Part shown: positions 1 through 8,318 of the stretch, piece by piece | Layout of the letters: the number at the start of each line of letters is the position of its first letter | Numbering within the stretch: the stretch's first letter is position 1 | Assembly (NCBI RefSeq): GCF_000153305.1 | Contig: NZ_CH724108.1 | Location: forward strand, 120,764-184,763 | DNA length: 64,000 bases | Reading direction: 5' to 3' | Source: Oceanicola granulosus HTCC2516 | Lineage (GTDB): Bacteria > Pseudomonadota > Alphaproteobacteria > Rhodobacterales > Rhodobacteraceae | Program-made: the position numbers and the translations under genes | Notes under the pieces: generated by a model | Databases searched by the model: none | Seen by the model: only the letters and a program-made list of their open reading frames with translations | Told to the model about the DNA's origin: nothing

Positions 1-691
1 GCGCCACGATTATAGGTCCCTTCAAGAGGGGAAGGGTAATTTGGCGGAACTCCTGCCAACGCGACATGCCGTCGAGGCGCCCCGCCTCGTAGAGGTCCCT
101 TGGAATGGATTGCAGCCCGGCAAGCACGATAAGCGCCATGAAGGACGAGGTCTTCCAAACCGCAACGATCACCATGGATGCCATCGCCAGGGTAGTGTCG
201 CCGAGCCAGTTGATCGGTCCGTCGACCATTCCGGCATCCATCATGATTAAATTGAAGACGCCGTAGTCGGTGTTGTACATCCAGCGCCACATCAGCGCAT
301 TGAGCGCAGTCGGCAGAGCCCATGGGAACAGGACCGCGAGGCGAGCGACGCCTTTGCCGCGAAAGTGCTCGTTAAGCAGCACCGCGAGGGCGATACCAAA
401 GACGAGCTCCAGAGGGATCGACAGCGCGGTGAAGGTAAGTGTGACCCCGAGTGAAGACCAGAACCGTTCGGTTCCAATCAGGCGCTCGTAGTGCCGAAAG
501 CCCACGAAGGTACCTGCCTCGTTGGTGACGGATAGAACGCCGGATTGTAGGATCGGGTAGACCAGGATCAGCAGGATGATCGCCAAGGTCGGAGCGATCA
601 TCGACCAGCCAACCAAATGCCTCCTGAGCTCGAGCGAGAACCTTGGGGTTCTCGCCCGAGCATTGGCCGCTTCGGAAGTGGTCACGACCAT
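1..691 (-). CDS. Sugar ABC transporter permease, MalF/CUT1 type (3' end cut by window edge)
   Basis: Inner-membrane permease of a carbohydrate ABC importer. About 230 residues are visible. The protein opens MVVTTSEAANA, has a first membrane segment near residues 28-50 (WSMIAPTLAIILLILVYPI), several more hydrophobic segments, and the typical EAA loop (DLYEAGRLDGMSRWQEFRQI) close to the window edge, where it meets the ATPase. The ATG at 691 follows a GGGGCAGGG stretch and is the first start in the frame. It lies 34 bp downstream of the broken solute-binding protein gene, the usual order in such operons. Codon use is less GC-biased (CTA, TTA, CTT, ATT appear) than in the rest of the window, which fits an acquired segment. 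The reading frame itself looks intact. Confidence 0.85.
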   Translation of the reverse strand, partial: MVVTTSEAANARARTPRFSLELRRHLVGWSMIAPTLAIILLILVYPILQSGVLSVTNEAGTFVGFRHYERLIGTERFWSSLGVTLTFTALSIPLELVFGIALAVLLNEHFRGKGVARLAVLFPWALPTALNALMWRWMYNTDYGVFNLIMMDAGMVDGPINWLGDTTLAMASMVIVAVWKTSSFMALIVLAGLQSIPRDLYEAGRLDGMSRWQEFRQITLPLLKGPIIVA

Positions 692-725
692 CTGGCCCTG
701 CCCCAGCTCAAAAGGGTCGCAGCTG

Positions 726-1582
726 TCATTCGCCCGTTACCATCCTGATCTGTTCCGCGGCGTCGGACAGCGCCTCCTCCGGCGTTTTCTCCTGGTGCAG
801 GGCTTCCGTCAGCTCTGCCTGCATGATCTCGGAAATCCGCGGATAGTTCTGTCCGGCCTCGGCAGATGGACGGACGACGCCGTACTCGAAGTCCGTCAGA
901 AATCCGCTGAGCGGATACATCGACGATAGCTCCTCCGAGTTGTAGACCGCCTGATTGCCGGGGGCGCGATTGTCATTGGTAGCCGCCCAGATCTGGATCT
1001 CAGGCGAGGTCATAACCTCGATGAGCTCGCCGGCTGCCTCCTTGTTGTCTGAGTGGGGATCGATCCCAAGCAGCCAGCCGCCGAGCGCAGTCGAATGCGC
1101 GTCGGGCTGCCCCTCAAAGACCGGATTCCGCCTGAAGGCGACGTTCTCGCGCACTGGACTGTCTTCGGAGGTGAGCGGCGCAAAGACGAAGTCCTGAACC
1201 ATAAGGAACGCGGCGCGACCCTGCTGAAACAGTCATATTTCTCCAGCAAGTCAGTTCGGTAGAATAGGTGCGTTCCGTCGAGGTAGAGCGGGGCCGCATA
1301 GGGCGTACCATCGACGGTTGCAGCCTCCATGAACGACTCGTTGTAGTCAGCGATCAGGTCCTCGGAGACCAATCCGGTGAGCGGCTCCAACCAGCCGCGG
1401 CGGGCAAATTCGCCCACCCAGATCACATCCACCGCGAAGACATCCGGTGTGGCGCTCTCGCCCATGAGATTCGTGACATAAATTTGGCGTGACTCGTTTG
1501 GCACATCTGGCACCTTGAGCCATTCGACCGAGACATCGGGGTGCTCTTCGGCCTGGCCGATGGTGGCGAACCCGCCGCTCAC
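726..1582 (-). pseudogene. Extracellular sugar-binding protein, broken by internal deletion and 5' truncation
   Basis: Remnant of a periplasmic family 1 solute-binding protein. The upstream part (1582 to about 1232) reads EEHPDVSVEWLKVPDVPNES, then DVFAVDVIWVGEFARRGWLEP and LYRTDLLEKYD-like binding-protein sequence. The downstream part (about 1230 to 726) is in another frame and reads FQQGRAAFLMVQDFVFAP to the C-terminus (EEALSDAAEQIRMVTGE). Direct reading shows KYD abutting FQQGRAAFL, so I infer that roughly 100 residues between them are missing and the frame has shifted. The N-terminus also lacks a signal peptide: homology begins at a GTG overlapping the stop of the upstream DUF2945 gene. 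Both ends therefore look like deletion scars. The downstream permease is open, so only the binding protein is visibly dead. Confidence 0.75.
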
Positions 1583-1716
1583 GAGCGCAACTTGGTGAGC
1601 GCGTCCTCCTTGTGCGCCGAGATGTGATCGCTCTGATCGCTCTCGATCTCGTGCCCGCTGACGCGCCAGGCTTCGGAACTCCAGCTCACATGATCGCCCT
1701 TTGAGAATTTGCCCAC
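1579..1716 (-). CDS. DUF2945 (TUDOR-like) small protein, shortened
   Basis: A 45-residue frame starting with GTG at 1716 and preceded by a very strong ribosome binding site (AAAGGAGGTGA). It reads GKFSKGDHVSWSSEAWRVSG, then EIESDQSDHISAHKEDALTKL. Both halves match the two ends of the DUF2945 / hypervirulence-associated TUDOR family, whose members are about 65-75 residues. The middle, which normally carries the TI..VHT..DY.GYT..ASEDDPQY strands, is absent. I infer an in-frame loss of about 28 residues, so the fold is probably not complete. The stop overlaps the first codon of the broken binding-protein frame. It may be a relic that still has its translation signal. Family function is unknown. 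Confidence 0.5.
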   Translation of the reverse strand: MGKFSKGDHVSWSSEAWRVSGHEIESDQSDHISAHKEDALTKLRS

Positions 1717-1859
1717 GATGTCACCTCCTTTTGCACCGGCGAACGCGACACCCGCCCACCCTGTTCCGGCGGGCCCGGCCTGCCATTGACATCAGGGCAT
1801 CAGTGACTACGTTCTCCTGATGGTCATGCACGAGAACCTTTTCCGGTTTCTGCTTCTGA

Positions 1860-1881
1860 ACCGCCCGGTTCCCCGGGCGGT
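1860..1881. other. Strong GC hairpin in the intergenic region
   Basis: A perfect inverted repeat, ACCGCCCGG, TTCC loop, CCGGGCGGT, lies in the 253-bp gene-free stretch (1717-1969) between the DUF2945 gene and the GreAB-like gene. No T-run follows on either strand. It could be a weak terminator or a 5' leader structure of the downstream gene. I see no other feature in this stretch. Confidence 0.5.
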
Positions 1882-1969
1882 CCGCGCCTGAGGCGTGTCC
1901 ACGACCACCCGGGGCTTTCTCAAATTCCAGACCTGAGAACGCGGGCCTTGCCGCCCCGGGAGATACACC

Positions 1970-2437
1970 ATGACCATCGTCAATCTCGCACAGCCGCCCA
2001 CCGGCGGTGACTTCCGCTCGATCTTCGCGCGCACCGCCGCCGAGACGGGCTTTCTGCTCACCGCCAACGACCGAAGCGGCGTCGAGCGGATGCTGCGCCA
2101 TCGCGGCACCAAGCACGCGCCCAATCCGGCGCTGCTCAACGGGCTGCTGCGCCACAAGTTGCGCATTTCTCAACCGGCCCCCGAGCCGGTCCCGCCGACG
2201 CTCGTCGTCGCCGGCTGTCATGTGACCTACATGATCAGCGGCGAGGGCGCGCGCTCGGGAACGCTCGTGATGAGCTCGGTGCCGGTGCCGGGGCGGCTGC
2301 TCGTCGCCACCCTGCTGGGCGCGACGCTGCTGGGGATGCGCAAGATGCAGAAGGTGCCGCTCCTGCGCGACACCGGCGAAATCGACACCCTGGTGGTGCT
2401 CGATGTCGCGCCGCCGCCGGAATTCGACGCCGCCTGA
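1970..2437 (+). CDS. GreA/GreB C-terminal family protein (GreAB/Rnk-like)
   Basis: A 155-residue protein whose second half (about 85-150) resembles the FKBP-like C-terminal domain of GreA/GreB and Rnk: VAGCHVTYMISGEGARSGTLVMSS, then LGATLLGMRKMQKVPLL. The N-terminus has no GreA-type coiled coil with its acidic tip, so transcript-cleavage stimulation is not expected; binding to RNA polymerase is conceivable. The ATG follows GGGAGA at suitable spacing. A second protein of the same superfamily begins 67 bp downstream on the same strand, so the two form a pair and may be co-transcribed. The family assignment comes from motif resemblance only. Confidence 0.6.
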   Translation: MTIVNLAQPPTGGDFRSIFARTAAETGFLLTANDRSGVERMLRHRGTKHAPNPALLNGLLRHKLRISQPAPEPVPPTLVVAGCHVTYMISGEGARSGTLVMSSVPVPGRLLVATLLGATLLGMRKMQKVPLLRDTGEIDTLVVLDVAPPPEFDAA

Positions 2438-2504
2438 CGCCTCGCTCGGCCGAGAGAACCTCAAAACGATCCGCGCCTCTCTCAGGTGCGCGATGGAGAG
2501 TCAC

Positions 2505-2945
2505 ATGACCCAACTACGCAAGTCCTCCCGCGGCTTCGGCAGGCGGCCGAAGGTTGTTATCTGTTCCGACACGCTCGACCGTCTCGAGTCGCTCGCCGAG
2601 GGCGCGCTCCAGCGCAACCCGGACCTCGCCGACCGGCTGCTCGGAGAGCTCGGCCGGGCACGCATCGTGCCGCCGGCCAGGCTCCCGGCGAACGTCGTCG
2701 CCATCGGCCGCGCCGTCACCTACCGCGACGAGACCACCGGGCTCGCGAAATCGGTCGTTCCGGTTTTTCCCGAGGACGCCGATATCGCGCGGGGCCGGAT
2801 CTCCGTCCTGACGCCGATCGGAGTCGCCCTCATCGGTCTCGCCGAGGGAGCCGCAATCCCCTGGGAGACGAGGGACGGGAGCCGCCGGGTGCTGAGCGTG
2901 CTCAGTGTGACGTCGCAGGATGCCGCCGAAGGGCTGGAGGCCTGA
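2505..2945 (+). CDS. rnk: Nucleoside diphosphate kinase regulator-like protein (Rnk/GreA-GreB family)
   Basis: A 146-residue protein with Rnk architecture: a short N-terminal helical region (RPKVVICSDTLDRLESLAEGA), then the GreA/GreB C-terminal domain with VVAIGRAVTYRD, PEDADIARGRISVLTPIGVALIGLAEG and a final beta segment. The GRISVLTPIGxALIGL block is diagnostic. Rnk proteins bind RNA polymerase but lack the Gre cleavage activity. The start at 2505 was chosen because GGAG sits 7 bp upstream; the frame is open further 5' but without similarity. It follows the GreAB-like gene closely and is followed by a small hairpin, suggesting a two-gene unit. Confidence 0.75.
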   Translation: MTQLRKSSRGFGRRPKVVICSDTLDRLESLAEGALQRNPDLADRLLGELGRARIVPPARLPANVVAIGRAVTYRDETTGLAKSVVPVFPEDADIARGRISVLTPIGVALIGLAEGAAIPWETRDGSRRVLSVLSVTSQDAAEGLEA

Positions 2946-2956
2946 TGGCGGCGCCG

Positions 2957-2974
2957 CTTCGGCTCCTGCCGAAG
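2957..2974 (+). terminator. Hairpin after the Rnk-like gene
   Basis: CTTCGGC, TCCT loop, GCCGAAG, starting 11 bp after the Rnk-like stop codon. There is no T-run, so termination is only possible, not demonstrated. Confidence 0.35.
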
Positions 2975-3067
2975 CCCATGTCCCATCCGGAAGGAGCCGC
3001 CCGAGGCGCTGACGCTCCTTCCGGGGCATCGCGGTCCGCCGCACCAACGTCATTTCCACCAAGAGCC

Positions 3068-3295
3068 ATGACCTGTCACGCCCCACGCACTTGCCCGTCC
3101 TGCGACATGTCGCTGCCCCGTGCCGCCGTTCACCGCTGCCCCACCTGCCGACACGCCCTTGGCGGGGACCTCCCGGTCACCCACATCGTCTGCCGTCGCT
3201 GCGGCATGGCGCTCGAGCACCGCGCGGGCGCGGCCCTGACCTGCCCGCAATGTCGCGCCCGAAGGCCCTCGCGACTGGAGGAGCAAGGCTGCTGA
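3068..3295 (+). CDS. Small zinc-ribbon protein, four CxxC motifs
   Basis: A 75-residue frame containing four CxxC pairs (CPSC, CPTC, CRRC, CPQC), enough to bind two zinc ions as a double zinc ribbon, with a conserved-looking GMALEHRAG segment between the third and fourth. The regular spacing argues for a real gene although the upstream ribosome site (AAGAG) is weak. It sits downstream of the two Gre/Rnk-like genes on the same strand and is followed by a stable hairpin. Function is unknown; double zinc ribbons of this size often bind nucleic acid or protein partners. I do not recognise a named family. Confidence 0.5.
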   Translation: MTCHAPRTCPSCDMSLPRAAVHRCPTCRHALGGDLPVTHIVCRRCGMALEHRAGAALTCPQCRARRPSRLEEQGC

Positions 3296-3307
3296 GGCGC
3301 AGACCTT

Positions 3308-3339
3308 CAGACCACCCGCGGGCGGCTGCGGGCGGTCTG
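3308..3339 (+). terminator. Hairpin terminator-like structure
   Basis: CAGACCACCCGC pairs with GCGGGCGGTCTG with one mismatch around an 8-nt loop, 13 bp after the zinc-ribbon stop codon. No long T-run follows. Confidence 0.45.
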
Positions 3340-3497
3340 CGTCCCCCGATCCGCCGCGCAAGAGCAATGATGTCCCTATCCGCCGCCGCACCTCGCGCTC
3401 TCCAGGAACCCTTCATCGCCACGTGACATTACCTCGACAGGCGGAAGGGTCGTGCGACGGTCCTCCGCGGCTCGGCCAAGTCACAGGAGAACTGACC

Positions 3498-4058
3498 ATG
3501 ACCCGTATCCTCGGAATTTCCGGAAGCCTGCGGCGTGGGTCGTTCAACACGGCGCTGCTTCGCGCAGCGCAGCGGGTGATGCCGGCCGGGGCGGAACTGA
3601 TCGAGGGGAGCATCGCGGGCATCCCGCTCTACAACGCCGACGACGAGAACGAGCACGGGCTGCCGGAGGCGGTCGTGACGCTGAAGGAGCAAATCGTCGC
3701 CGCCGACGGGCTGCTGCTGATCACGCCGGAATACAACAACTCGATGCCCGGCGTCTTCAAGAACGCCATCGACTGGACCACCCGCCCCGGCAACGACATC
3801 GGCCGTGTCTATGGCGGCAAGCCGGTCGCGATCATGGGGGCGACGCCCGGCGGCTTCGGCACGACGCTGGCGCAGAGCAGCTGGCTCGGCGTCCTGCGCA
3901 CCCTCGGGACCCGGCCTTGGTTCGAGGGGCGGCTGATGGTGGCCAGGGCAGGCAGCGTCTTCGATGACGACGGCCGGATGACCGACGAAGACATGCAGGC
4001 GAAATTGGAGAAGTTCCTCGCCGGGTTCGTCGCCTTCGCGAGCGCGCAGCGGGGATAA
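3498..4058 (+). CDS. NADPH-dependent FMN reductase
   Basis: A flavodoxin-fold FMN reductase of 186 residues, the usual family length. The N-terminal phosphate-binding loop ISGSLRRGSFN (residues about 6-16) and the TPEYNNSMPGVFKNAIDW block (about 75-92) that holds the isoalloxazine ring are both present. Such enzymes reduce FMN or quinones/azo compounds with NAD(P)H in the cytoplasm. The ATG at 3498 follows AGGAGA. It is a single-gene unit, ending in a hairpin with a T-run and facing purU, whose 3' end lies 94 bp away on the opposite strand. The physiological substrate cannot be read from the sequence. Confidence 0.85.
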   Translation: MTRILGISGSLRRGSFNTALLRAAQRVMPAGAELIEGSIAGIPLYNADDENEHGLPEAVVTLKEQIVAADGLLLITPEYNNSMPGVFKNAIDWTTRPGNDIGRVYGGKPVAIMGATPGGFGTTLAQSSWLGVLRTLGTRPWFEGRLMVARAGSVFDDDGRMTDEDMQAKLEKFLAGFVAFASAQRG

Positions 4059-4101
4059 GCGCGCCCCGCTCGGACCGGGCGCGCGGTGGGCTCTGCTTTT
4101 T
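4059..4101 (+). terminator. Rho-independent terminator after the FMN reductase
   Basis: GCGCGCCC (4059-4066) pairs with GGGCGCGC (4077-4084), beginning directly after the stop codon, with TTTTT at 4097-4101. It lies between two convergent genes and may serve both. Confidence 0.6.
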
Positions 4102-4152
4102 GGAAGCGGTGAGGAGGGCAGCCAAGTCCCCGCATAGAACGAAAGTATCGGT

Positions 4153-5031
4153 CTATCCCATACGTTCCGAAGCGTGTTCGCCAGGACCGGCCGGGAAGAC
4201 CACCGTTCGATCACCGTTCAGCAGGACGCGCCCGTGGGCGTGGGCCTGCACCGCGCGAGCGAGCACCTGTGCCTCGACGTCCCGTCCGAGCGCGACGTAG
4301 TCCTGCGGGCTCTGCGCATGCGTGACGCGGACAGTGTCCTGCTCGATGATCGGCCCCTCATCCAGGTCGGCGGTGACGTAGTGCGCCGTCGCCCCGATCA
4401 GGCGCACGCCCTTCCGGTGCGCTTGCCGGTAGGGGTTGGCACCCTTGAAGGACGGCAGGAATGAGTGATGGATGTTGATGATCCGGCCCGACATCCTGCG
4501 GCACATCTCCTCCGAGAGCACCTGCATGTAGCGCGCCAGCACCACCAGCCCGGCTTCGGTCTCCTCGACCACGCGCAGGGTCGCGGCCTCGGCGTCGGCC
4601 TTGGTCTCGGGGGTGACGGGGATGTGGTGGAACGGGATGCCCTCGTTCTCGACGGCGCGGGCGTAGTCGCGATGGTTGGAGATCACCGCGCGGATCTCGA
4701 CGGGCAGCGCACCGATGCGGGCGCGGTAGAGCAAGTCGTTGAGGCAGTGGCCGAAGCGCGAGACCAGGATGACGATGCCGAGCTTCTCGGTGCGCGCGCG
4801 CAGCGTCCAGTCGATCCCGAGCGGCGCGGCGATGTCCGCCAGCCCCGCCTCGAGCGCGGCGCGGGGCGTGTCGGTGGTGAAGGACAGGCGCATGAAGAAG
4901 CGGCCGGCCTCGGCGTCGTTGAACTGGGCGCTGTCGACGATGTTGCCTTCGCGCCGGGCGAGCTCGCCGGAAATAGCGGCGACGATGCCGGGGGCGGTCG
5001 GGCAGGACAGGGTCAGGTTGTAATGCGCCAA
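4153..5031 (-). CDS. purU: Formyltetrahydrofolate deformylase
   Basis: Hydrolyses 10-formyl-THF to formate and THF. The 292 residues match the usual PurU length: an N-terminal ACT domain (about 1-85, AHYNLTLSCPTAPGIVAAISG) and a formyltransferase-fold domain with the catalytic block INIHHSFLPSFKGANPY and the later GATAHYVTADLDEGPII carrying the active-site Asp. I place the start at a TTG (5031) with GGAGG upstream; an in-frame GTG at 5052 overlapping the sdaA stop is the alternative. It is the last gene of the soxBDAG-glyA-sdaA-purU operon, where it can regenerate THF when sarcosine oxidation floods the one-carbon pool. Confidence 0.93.
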   Translation of the reverse strand: MAHYNLTLSCPTAPGIVAAISGELARREGNIVDSAQFNDAEAGRFFMRLSFTTDTPRAALEAGLADIAAPLGIDWTLRARTEKLGIVILVSRFGHCLNDLLYRARIGALPVEIRAVISNHRDYARAVENEGIPFHHIPVTPETKADAEAATLRVVEETEAGLVVLARYMQVLSEEMCRRMSGRIINIHHSFLPSFKGANPYRQAHRKGVRLIGATAHYVTADLDEGPIIEQDTVRVTHAQSPQDYVALGRDVEAQVLARAVQAHAHGRVLLNGDRTVVFPAGPGEHASERMG

Positions 5032-5045
5032 AGCGGCCGCCTCCG

Positions 5046-6452
5046 TCAGCACTCGGGCAGGTTGACGGCGATGCCGCCTTGCGAGGTTTCCTTGTACTTC
5101 ACGTCCATGTCGCGCCCCGTCTCGCGCATCACGCGGATGCAGTTGTCGAGCGGCATGAAGTGAGTTCCGTCGCCGCGCAGGGCGATGGAGGCGGCGGAGA
5201 CGGCCTTGATCGCGCCGAGGGCGTTGCGCTCGATACAAGGTACCTGGACGAGACCGGCGGCGGGGTCGCAGGTCATGCCGAGATGGTGCTCGAGCGCGAT
5301 CTCGGCGGCGTTCTCGACCTGCGCGTCGCTGCCCCCGAGCGCGGCGCACAGCCCGGCGGCTCCCATCGCGGAGGCCGAGCCGACCTCGCCCTGGCAGCCG
5401 ACCTCGGCGCCCGAGATCGAGGCGTTGTGCTTGATCAGCCCGCCGATGGCCGCCGCGACCAGCAGCAGGTCGCGCGCGCCGTCGGTGGTCGCGCCGATGC
5501 AGTGGTCGCGGTAGTAGCGCAGCACCGCGGGCACCACGCCGGCGGCGCCGTTGGTGGGCGAGGTGACCACCTTGCCGCCCGCGGCGTTCTCCTCGTTGAC
5601 CGCCATCGCGTAGACGCTCATCCAGTCGTTCGCCTGGTGGGGCTGGGCGAGGTTGCGGCCCTCCTCGGCGAGGAGCTGGTCGTGGATCGCCTTGGCGCGG
5701 CGGCGCACCTGCAGCCCGCCGGGCAGGATGCCGTCCTGCGACAGGCCGCGCTCGATGCAGGAATCCATCGCGGCGAGGATGGCGTCGATGCGGGTGTCGA
5801 GCCGGTCGCCGTGCAGCACCGTCTCGTTGGCGCGCTTCATGGCGGCGATGCTCTTGCCCGAGCGGGCGGCCATCGCCAGCATCTCGCGCGCGGTCGTGAA
5901 GGGATAGGGAAAGGCGGGGCCGGTGGCGTCGGGCTGCGGGCCGGGAGCCTCGTCGCGGGCGGCGAGTTCGGCGGCGGTGACGACGAAGCCGCCGCCGACG
6001 GAATAGTAGGTCTGGGTGTGGTAGCCGTTGCCGGCGCGGTCGTAGGCCTTCAGCACCATGCCGTTGGCGTGGCCCTCGAGCGGCGGGCCGAAGTCGAAGA
6101 CGAGATCGCGCTCCGGGTCGAAGCGCAGCTCGCCCAGCCCCTCGGGCCGCACGATGCGCTCGCGTCGGACCTGTGCCTCCAGCGCCTCGGCCTCGGCCGG
6201 GTCGAGCGTCTCGGGGAGCAGGCCGCAGAGGCCGAGGATCACCGCGCGATCGGTGGCGTGGCCCTTGCCGGTCCAGGCGAGCGAGCCGTAGAGACGCGCT
6301 CCGAGCCGGTGCAATTCCCCCGCGCCCGGCGTCTTCTCGGCACCGCCGCGCAGGTCGTCGAGGAAGCGCGCCGCGGCGAGCATCGGCCCCATCGTGTGCG
6401 ACGACGACGGGCCGATGCCGATCTTGAAGATGTCGAAGACCGACAGGAACAT
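5046..6452 (-). CDS. sdaA: L-serine ammonia-lyase (single-chain)
   Basis: Iron-sulfur L-serine dehydratase, converting L-serine to pyruvate and ammonia. The 468-residue chain carries both domains: the beta domain starting [24 protein letters not shown] and the catalytic alpha domain with [31 protein letters not shown] and [18 protein letters not shown]. The cysteines of the last two blocks are the expected ligands of the 4Fe-4S cluster. It begins 3 bp after the glyA stop, so the two are co-translated. In this operon it drains serine made by GlyA from sarcosine-derived glycine and methylene-THF into central carbon metabolism. Confidence 0.96.
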   Translation of the reverse strand: MFLSVFDIFKIGIGPSSSHTMGPMLAAARFLDDLRGGAEKTPGAGELHRLGARLYGSLAWTGKGHATDRAVILGLCGLLPETLDPAEAEALEAQVRRERIVRPEGLGELRFDPERDLVFDFGPPLEGHANGMVLKAYDRAGNGYHTQTYYSVGGGFVVTAAELAARDEAPGPQPDATGPAFPYPFTTAREMLAMAARSGKSIAAMKRANETVLHGDRLDTRIDAILAAMDSCIERGLSQDGILPGGLQVRRRAKAIHDQLLAEEGRNLAQPHQANDWMSVYAMAVNEENAAGGKVVTSPTNGAAGVVPAVLRYYRDHCIGATTDGARDLLLVAAAIGGLIKHNASISGAEVGCQGEVGSASAMGAAGLCAALGGSDAQVENAAEIALEHHLGMTCDPAAGLVQVPCIERNALGAIKAVSAASIALRGDGTHFMPLDNCIRVMRETGRDMDVKYKETSQGGIAVNLPEC

Positions 6453-6455
6453 GGC

Positions 6456-7724
6456 TCAGCCGCCGTAGATCGGGAAGGCGTCGCAGAGCGCCCGCACCTC
6501 GGCGCGCACCTCGGCCTCGACGGCGGCGTCGCCCTCGGGGCTGTCGGCGAGGGCGTCGAGCACCTGCAGGATCAACCGGCCGATCGTCTCGAACTCGGCC
6601 CTGCCGAAGCCGCGCGTGGTCCCGGCCGACGAGCCGAGGCGGACGCCGGAGGTGACGAAGGGCTTCTCGGGGTCGTTGGGGATGGCGTTCTTGTTGCAGG
6701 TCAGCCCGGCGCGCTCGAGCGCGATCTCGGCGACCTTGCCGGTGACGCCCTTGGGGCGCAGGTCGACGAGGACCATGTGGCTGTCGGTGCCGCCCGACAC
6801 GATGCCGAGCCCGCCCGCGAGCAGCACCTGGGAGAGCGCCCGCGCATTGTCGATCACGGCGGCGGCGTAGTCGCGGAACGACGGCTCCAGCGCCTCGCCG
6901 AAGGCGACGGCCTTGGCGGCGATCACGTGCATCAGCGGACCGCCCTGGTTGCCCGGGAAGACGGCGGAGTTGAACTTCTTCGCCAGCGCCTCGTCGTTGC
7001 TGAGGATGACGCCGCCGCGCGGGCCGCGCAGGGTCTTGTGGGTGGTGGAGGTGACGACGTGGGCGTGCGGCACCGGGTTCGGATAGTGGCCGGCGGCGAT
7101 CAGGCCGGCATAGTGCGCCATGTCGACCATCAGGTAGGCACCGACCTCGTCGGCGATCTCGCGGAACGCGGCGAAGTCGATCCGGCGGGGGTAGGCGGAG
7201 GCGCCGGCGAGGATCAGCTTGGGCCGGGTCTCGAGGGCGCGGGCGCGGACCTCGTCCATGTCGATCAGGTGGGTTTCAGGATCGACCTCGTAGGAGACCA
7301 CGTCGAACCACTTGCCCGACATGGTGACGGGCGAGCCGTGGGTCAGGTGGCCGCCATGCGCGAGCGACATGCCCATGATCCGGTCGCCCGGCGCGAGGAG
7401 CGCGAGGAACACCGCCTGGTTGGCCTGCGCGCCCGAGTGCGGCTGGACGTTGGCGAAGCCGGCTCCGAAGAGCTGCTTGAGCCGGTCGATGGCGAGCGCC
7501 TCGACCTTGTCGACGAACTCGCAGCCGCCGTAGTAGCGCCGGCCGGGGTAGCCCTCGGCGTACTTGTTGGTCAGCACCGAGCCCTGCGCCGCCATGACCG
7601 CCGGCGAGACGATGTTCTCGGAGGCGATCAGCTCGATCTGGCTCTTCTGACGGTCGAGTTCCTCGGCGATGGCGTCGGAGACGGCGCGGTCGGAGATGTC
7701 GGTGGGGGGGAGTTGGTCGAACAT
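6456..7724 (-). CDS. glyA: Serine hydroxymethyltransferase
   Basis: PLP enzyme interconverting glycine plus 5,10-methylene-THF and serine. The 422 residues are the standard length. Visible family signatures are [27 protein letters not shown], the phosphate-binding [17 protein letters not shown] and the PLP lysine block [15 protein letters not shown] (Lys230). ATG at 7724 has AAGGAG upstream. It is 20 bp downstream of soxG. Being inside a sarcosine oxidase operon, this copy is probably dedicated to combining the glycine and one-carbon units produced by SoxBDAG; a housekeeping glyA likely exists elsewhere in the genome. Confidence 0.97.
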   Translation of the reverse strand: MFDQLPPTDISDRAVSDAIAEELDRQKSQIELIASENIVSPAVMAAQGSVLTNKYAEGYPGRRYYGGCEFVDKVEALAIDRLKQLFGAGFANVQPHSGAQANQAVFLALLAPGDRIMGMSLAHGGHLTHGSPVTMSGKWFDVVSYEVDPETHLIDMDEVRARALETRPKLILAGASAYPRRIDFAAFREIADEVGAYLMVDMAHYAGLIAAGHYPNPVPHAHVVTSTTHKTLRGPRGGVILSNDEALAKKFNSAVFPGNQGGPLMHVIAAKAVAFGEALEPSFRDYAAAVIDNARALSQVLLAGGLGIVSGGTDSHMVLVDLRPKGVTGKVAEIALERAGLTCNKNAIPNDPEKPFVTSGVRLGSSAGTTRGFGRAEFETIGRLILQVLDALADSPEGDAAVEAEVRAEVRALCDAFPIYGG

Positions 7725-7744
7725 GGGGAGCTCCTTGTTGGGTC

Positions 7745-8308
7745 TCAGCGGGCGGCCGCGGCGTCGGCGGCGAGCTCGCGGCTTCCCGTCTCGAGCAGCT
7801 CGGACAGGTAGGGCGCGAAGCTGTGCCAGACGTCGAGGCGGGCGGTGGTCTCGCCGTCGCGCCACAGGATGACGGTGACGCCGTCGAAGACGGTGCGGCG
7901 GCCCTCGCCGGGGAGGATGCGGTCGAGGTCGCGCGGGCAGCCGACGCTCAGCAGGTCGAGCGCGCCCGGGCCGTCGACGACGTAGGTGGTCTCGCGGCCC
8001 GAGACATCGACGAGGCTGTGCGGGTGACGTTCGTAGAGCGTGGCGCAGGCGGACAGGAGCGCGCCGACCTGCGCCTCGGGGGCGTGGATCATCCACTCGT
8101 CGGGGCCGAGGCAGAGCGCCTCGATGCCGTCGCCCGCGGCGCGCTGGCCGATCTTGCGCGGCAGCGTCAGGCCGAGCGCGACGTCGAACGGGGCGAGTTC
8201 GCCGCGGGCGCGCAGCGAAAGCCGGCCGCGCGGGGCTTCGAGCGAGACGCGCACCACGTCGGTCTCGACGAGCGGGCCGGGGGTCAGGGCGGATACGGGA
8301 GCGTTCAT
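7745..8308 (-). CDS. soxG: Sarcosine oxidase gamma subunit
   Basis: Small subunit of heterotetrameric sarcosine oxidase, 187 residues. It shows the glycine-cleavage-T-like fold traces of Sox[46 protein letters not shown] and [16 protein letters not shown] near the C-terminus. It is encoded 10 bp after soxA, the canonical order B-D-A-G. The subunit has no known cofactor and contributes to assembly with the alpha subunit. Confidence 0.93.
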   Translation of the reverse strand: MNAPVSALTPGPLVETDVVRVSLEAPRGRLSLRARGELAPFDVALGLTLPRKIGQRAAGDGIEALCLGPDEWMIHAPEAQVGALLSACATLYERHPHSLVDVSGRETTYVVDGPGALDLLSVGCPRDLDRILPGEGRRTVFDGVTVILWRDGETTARLDVWHSFAPYLSELLETGSRELAADAAAAR

Positions 8309-8318
8309 GGCGGTCTCC

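Noticed and set aside
5079-7811. A 910-codon open frame on the plus strand opposite sdaA and glyA
   Set aside because: It is the antisense reading of GC-rich genes; its composition (runs of Gly, Ala, Val, Arg, Asp, His) has no family signature, whereas sdaA and glyA are complete on the other strand.
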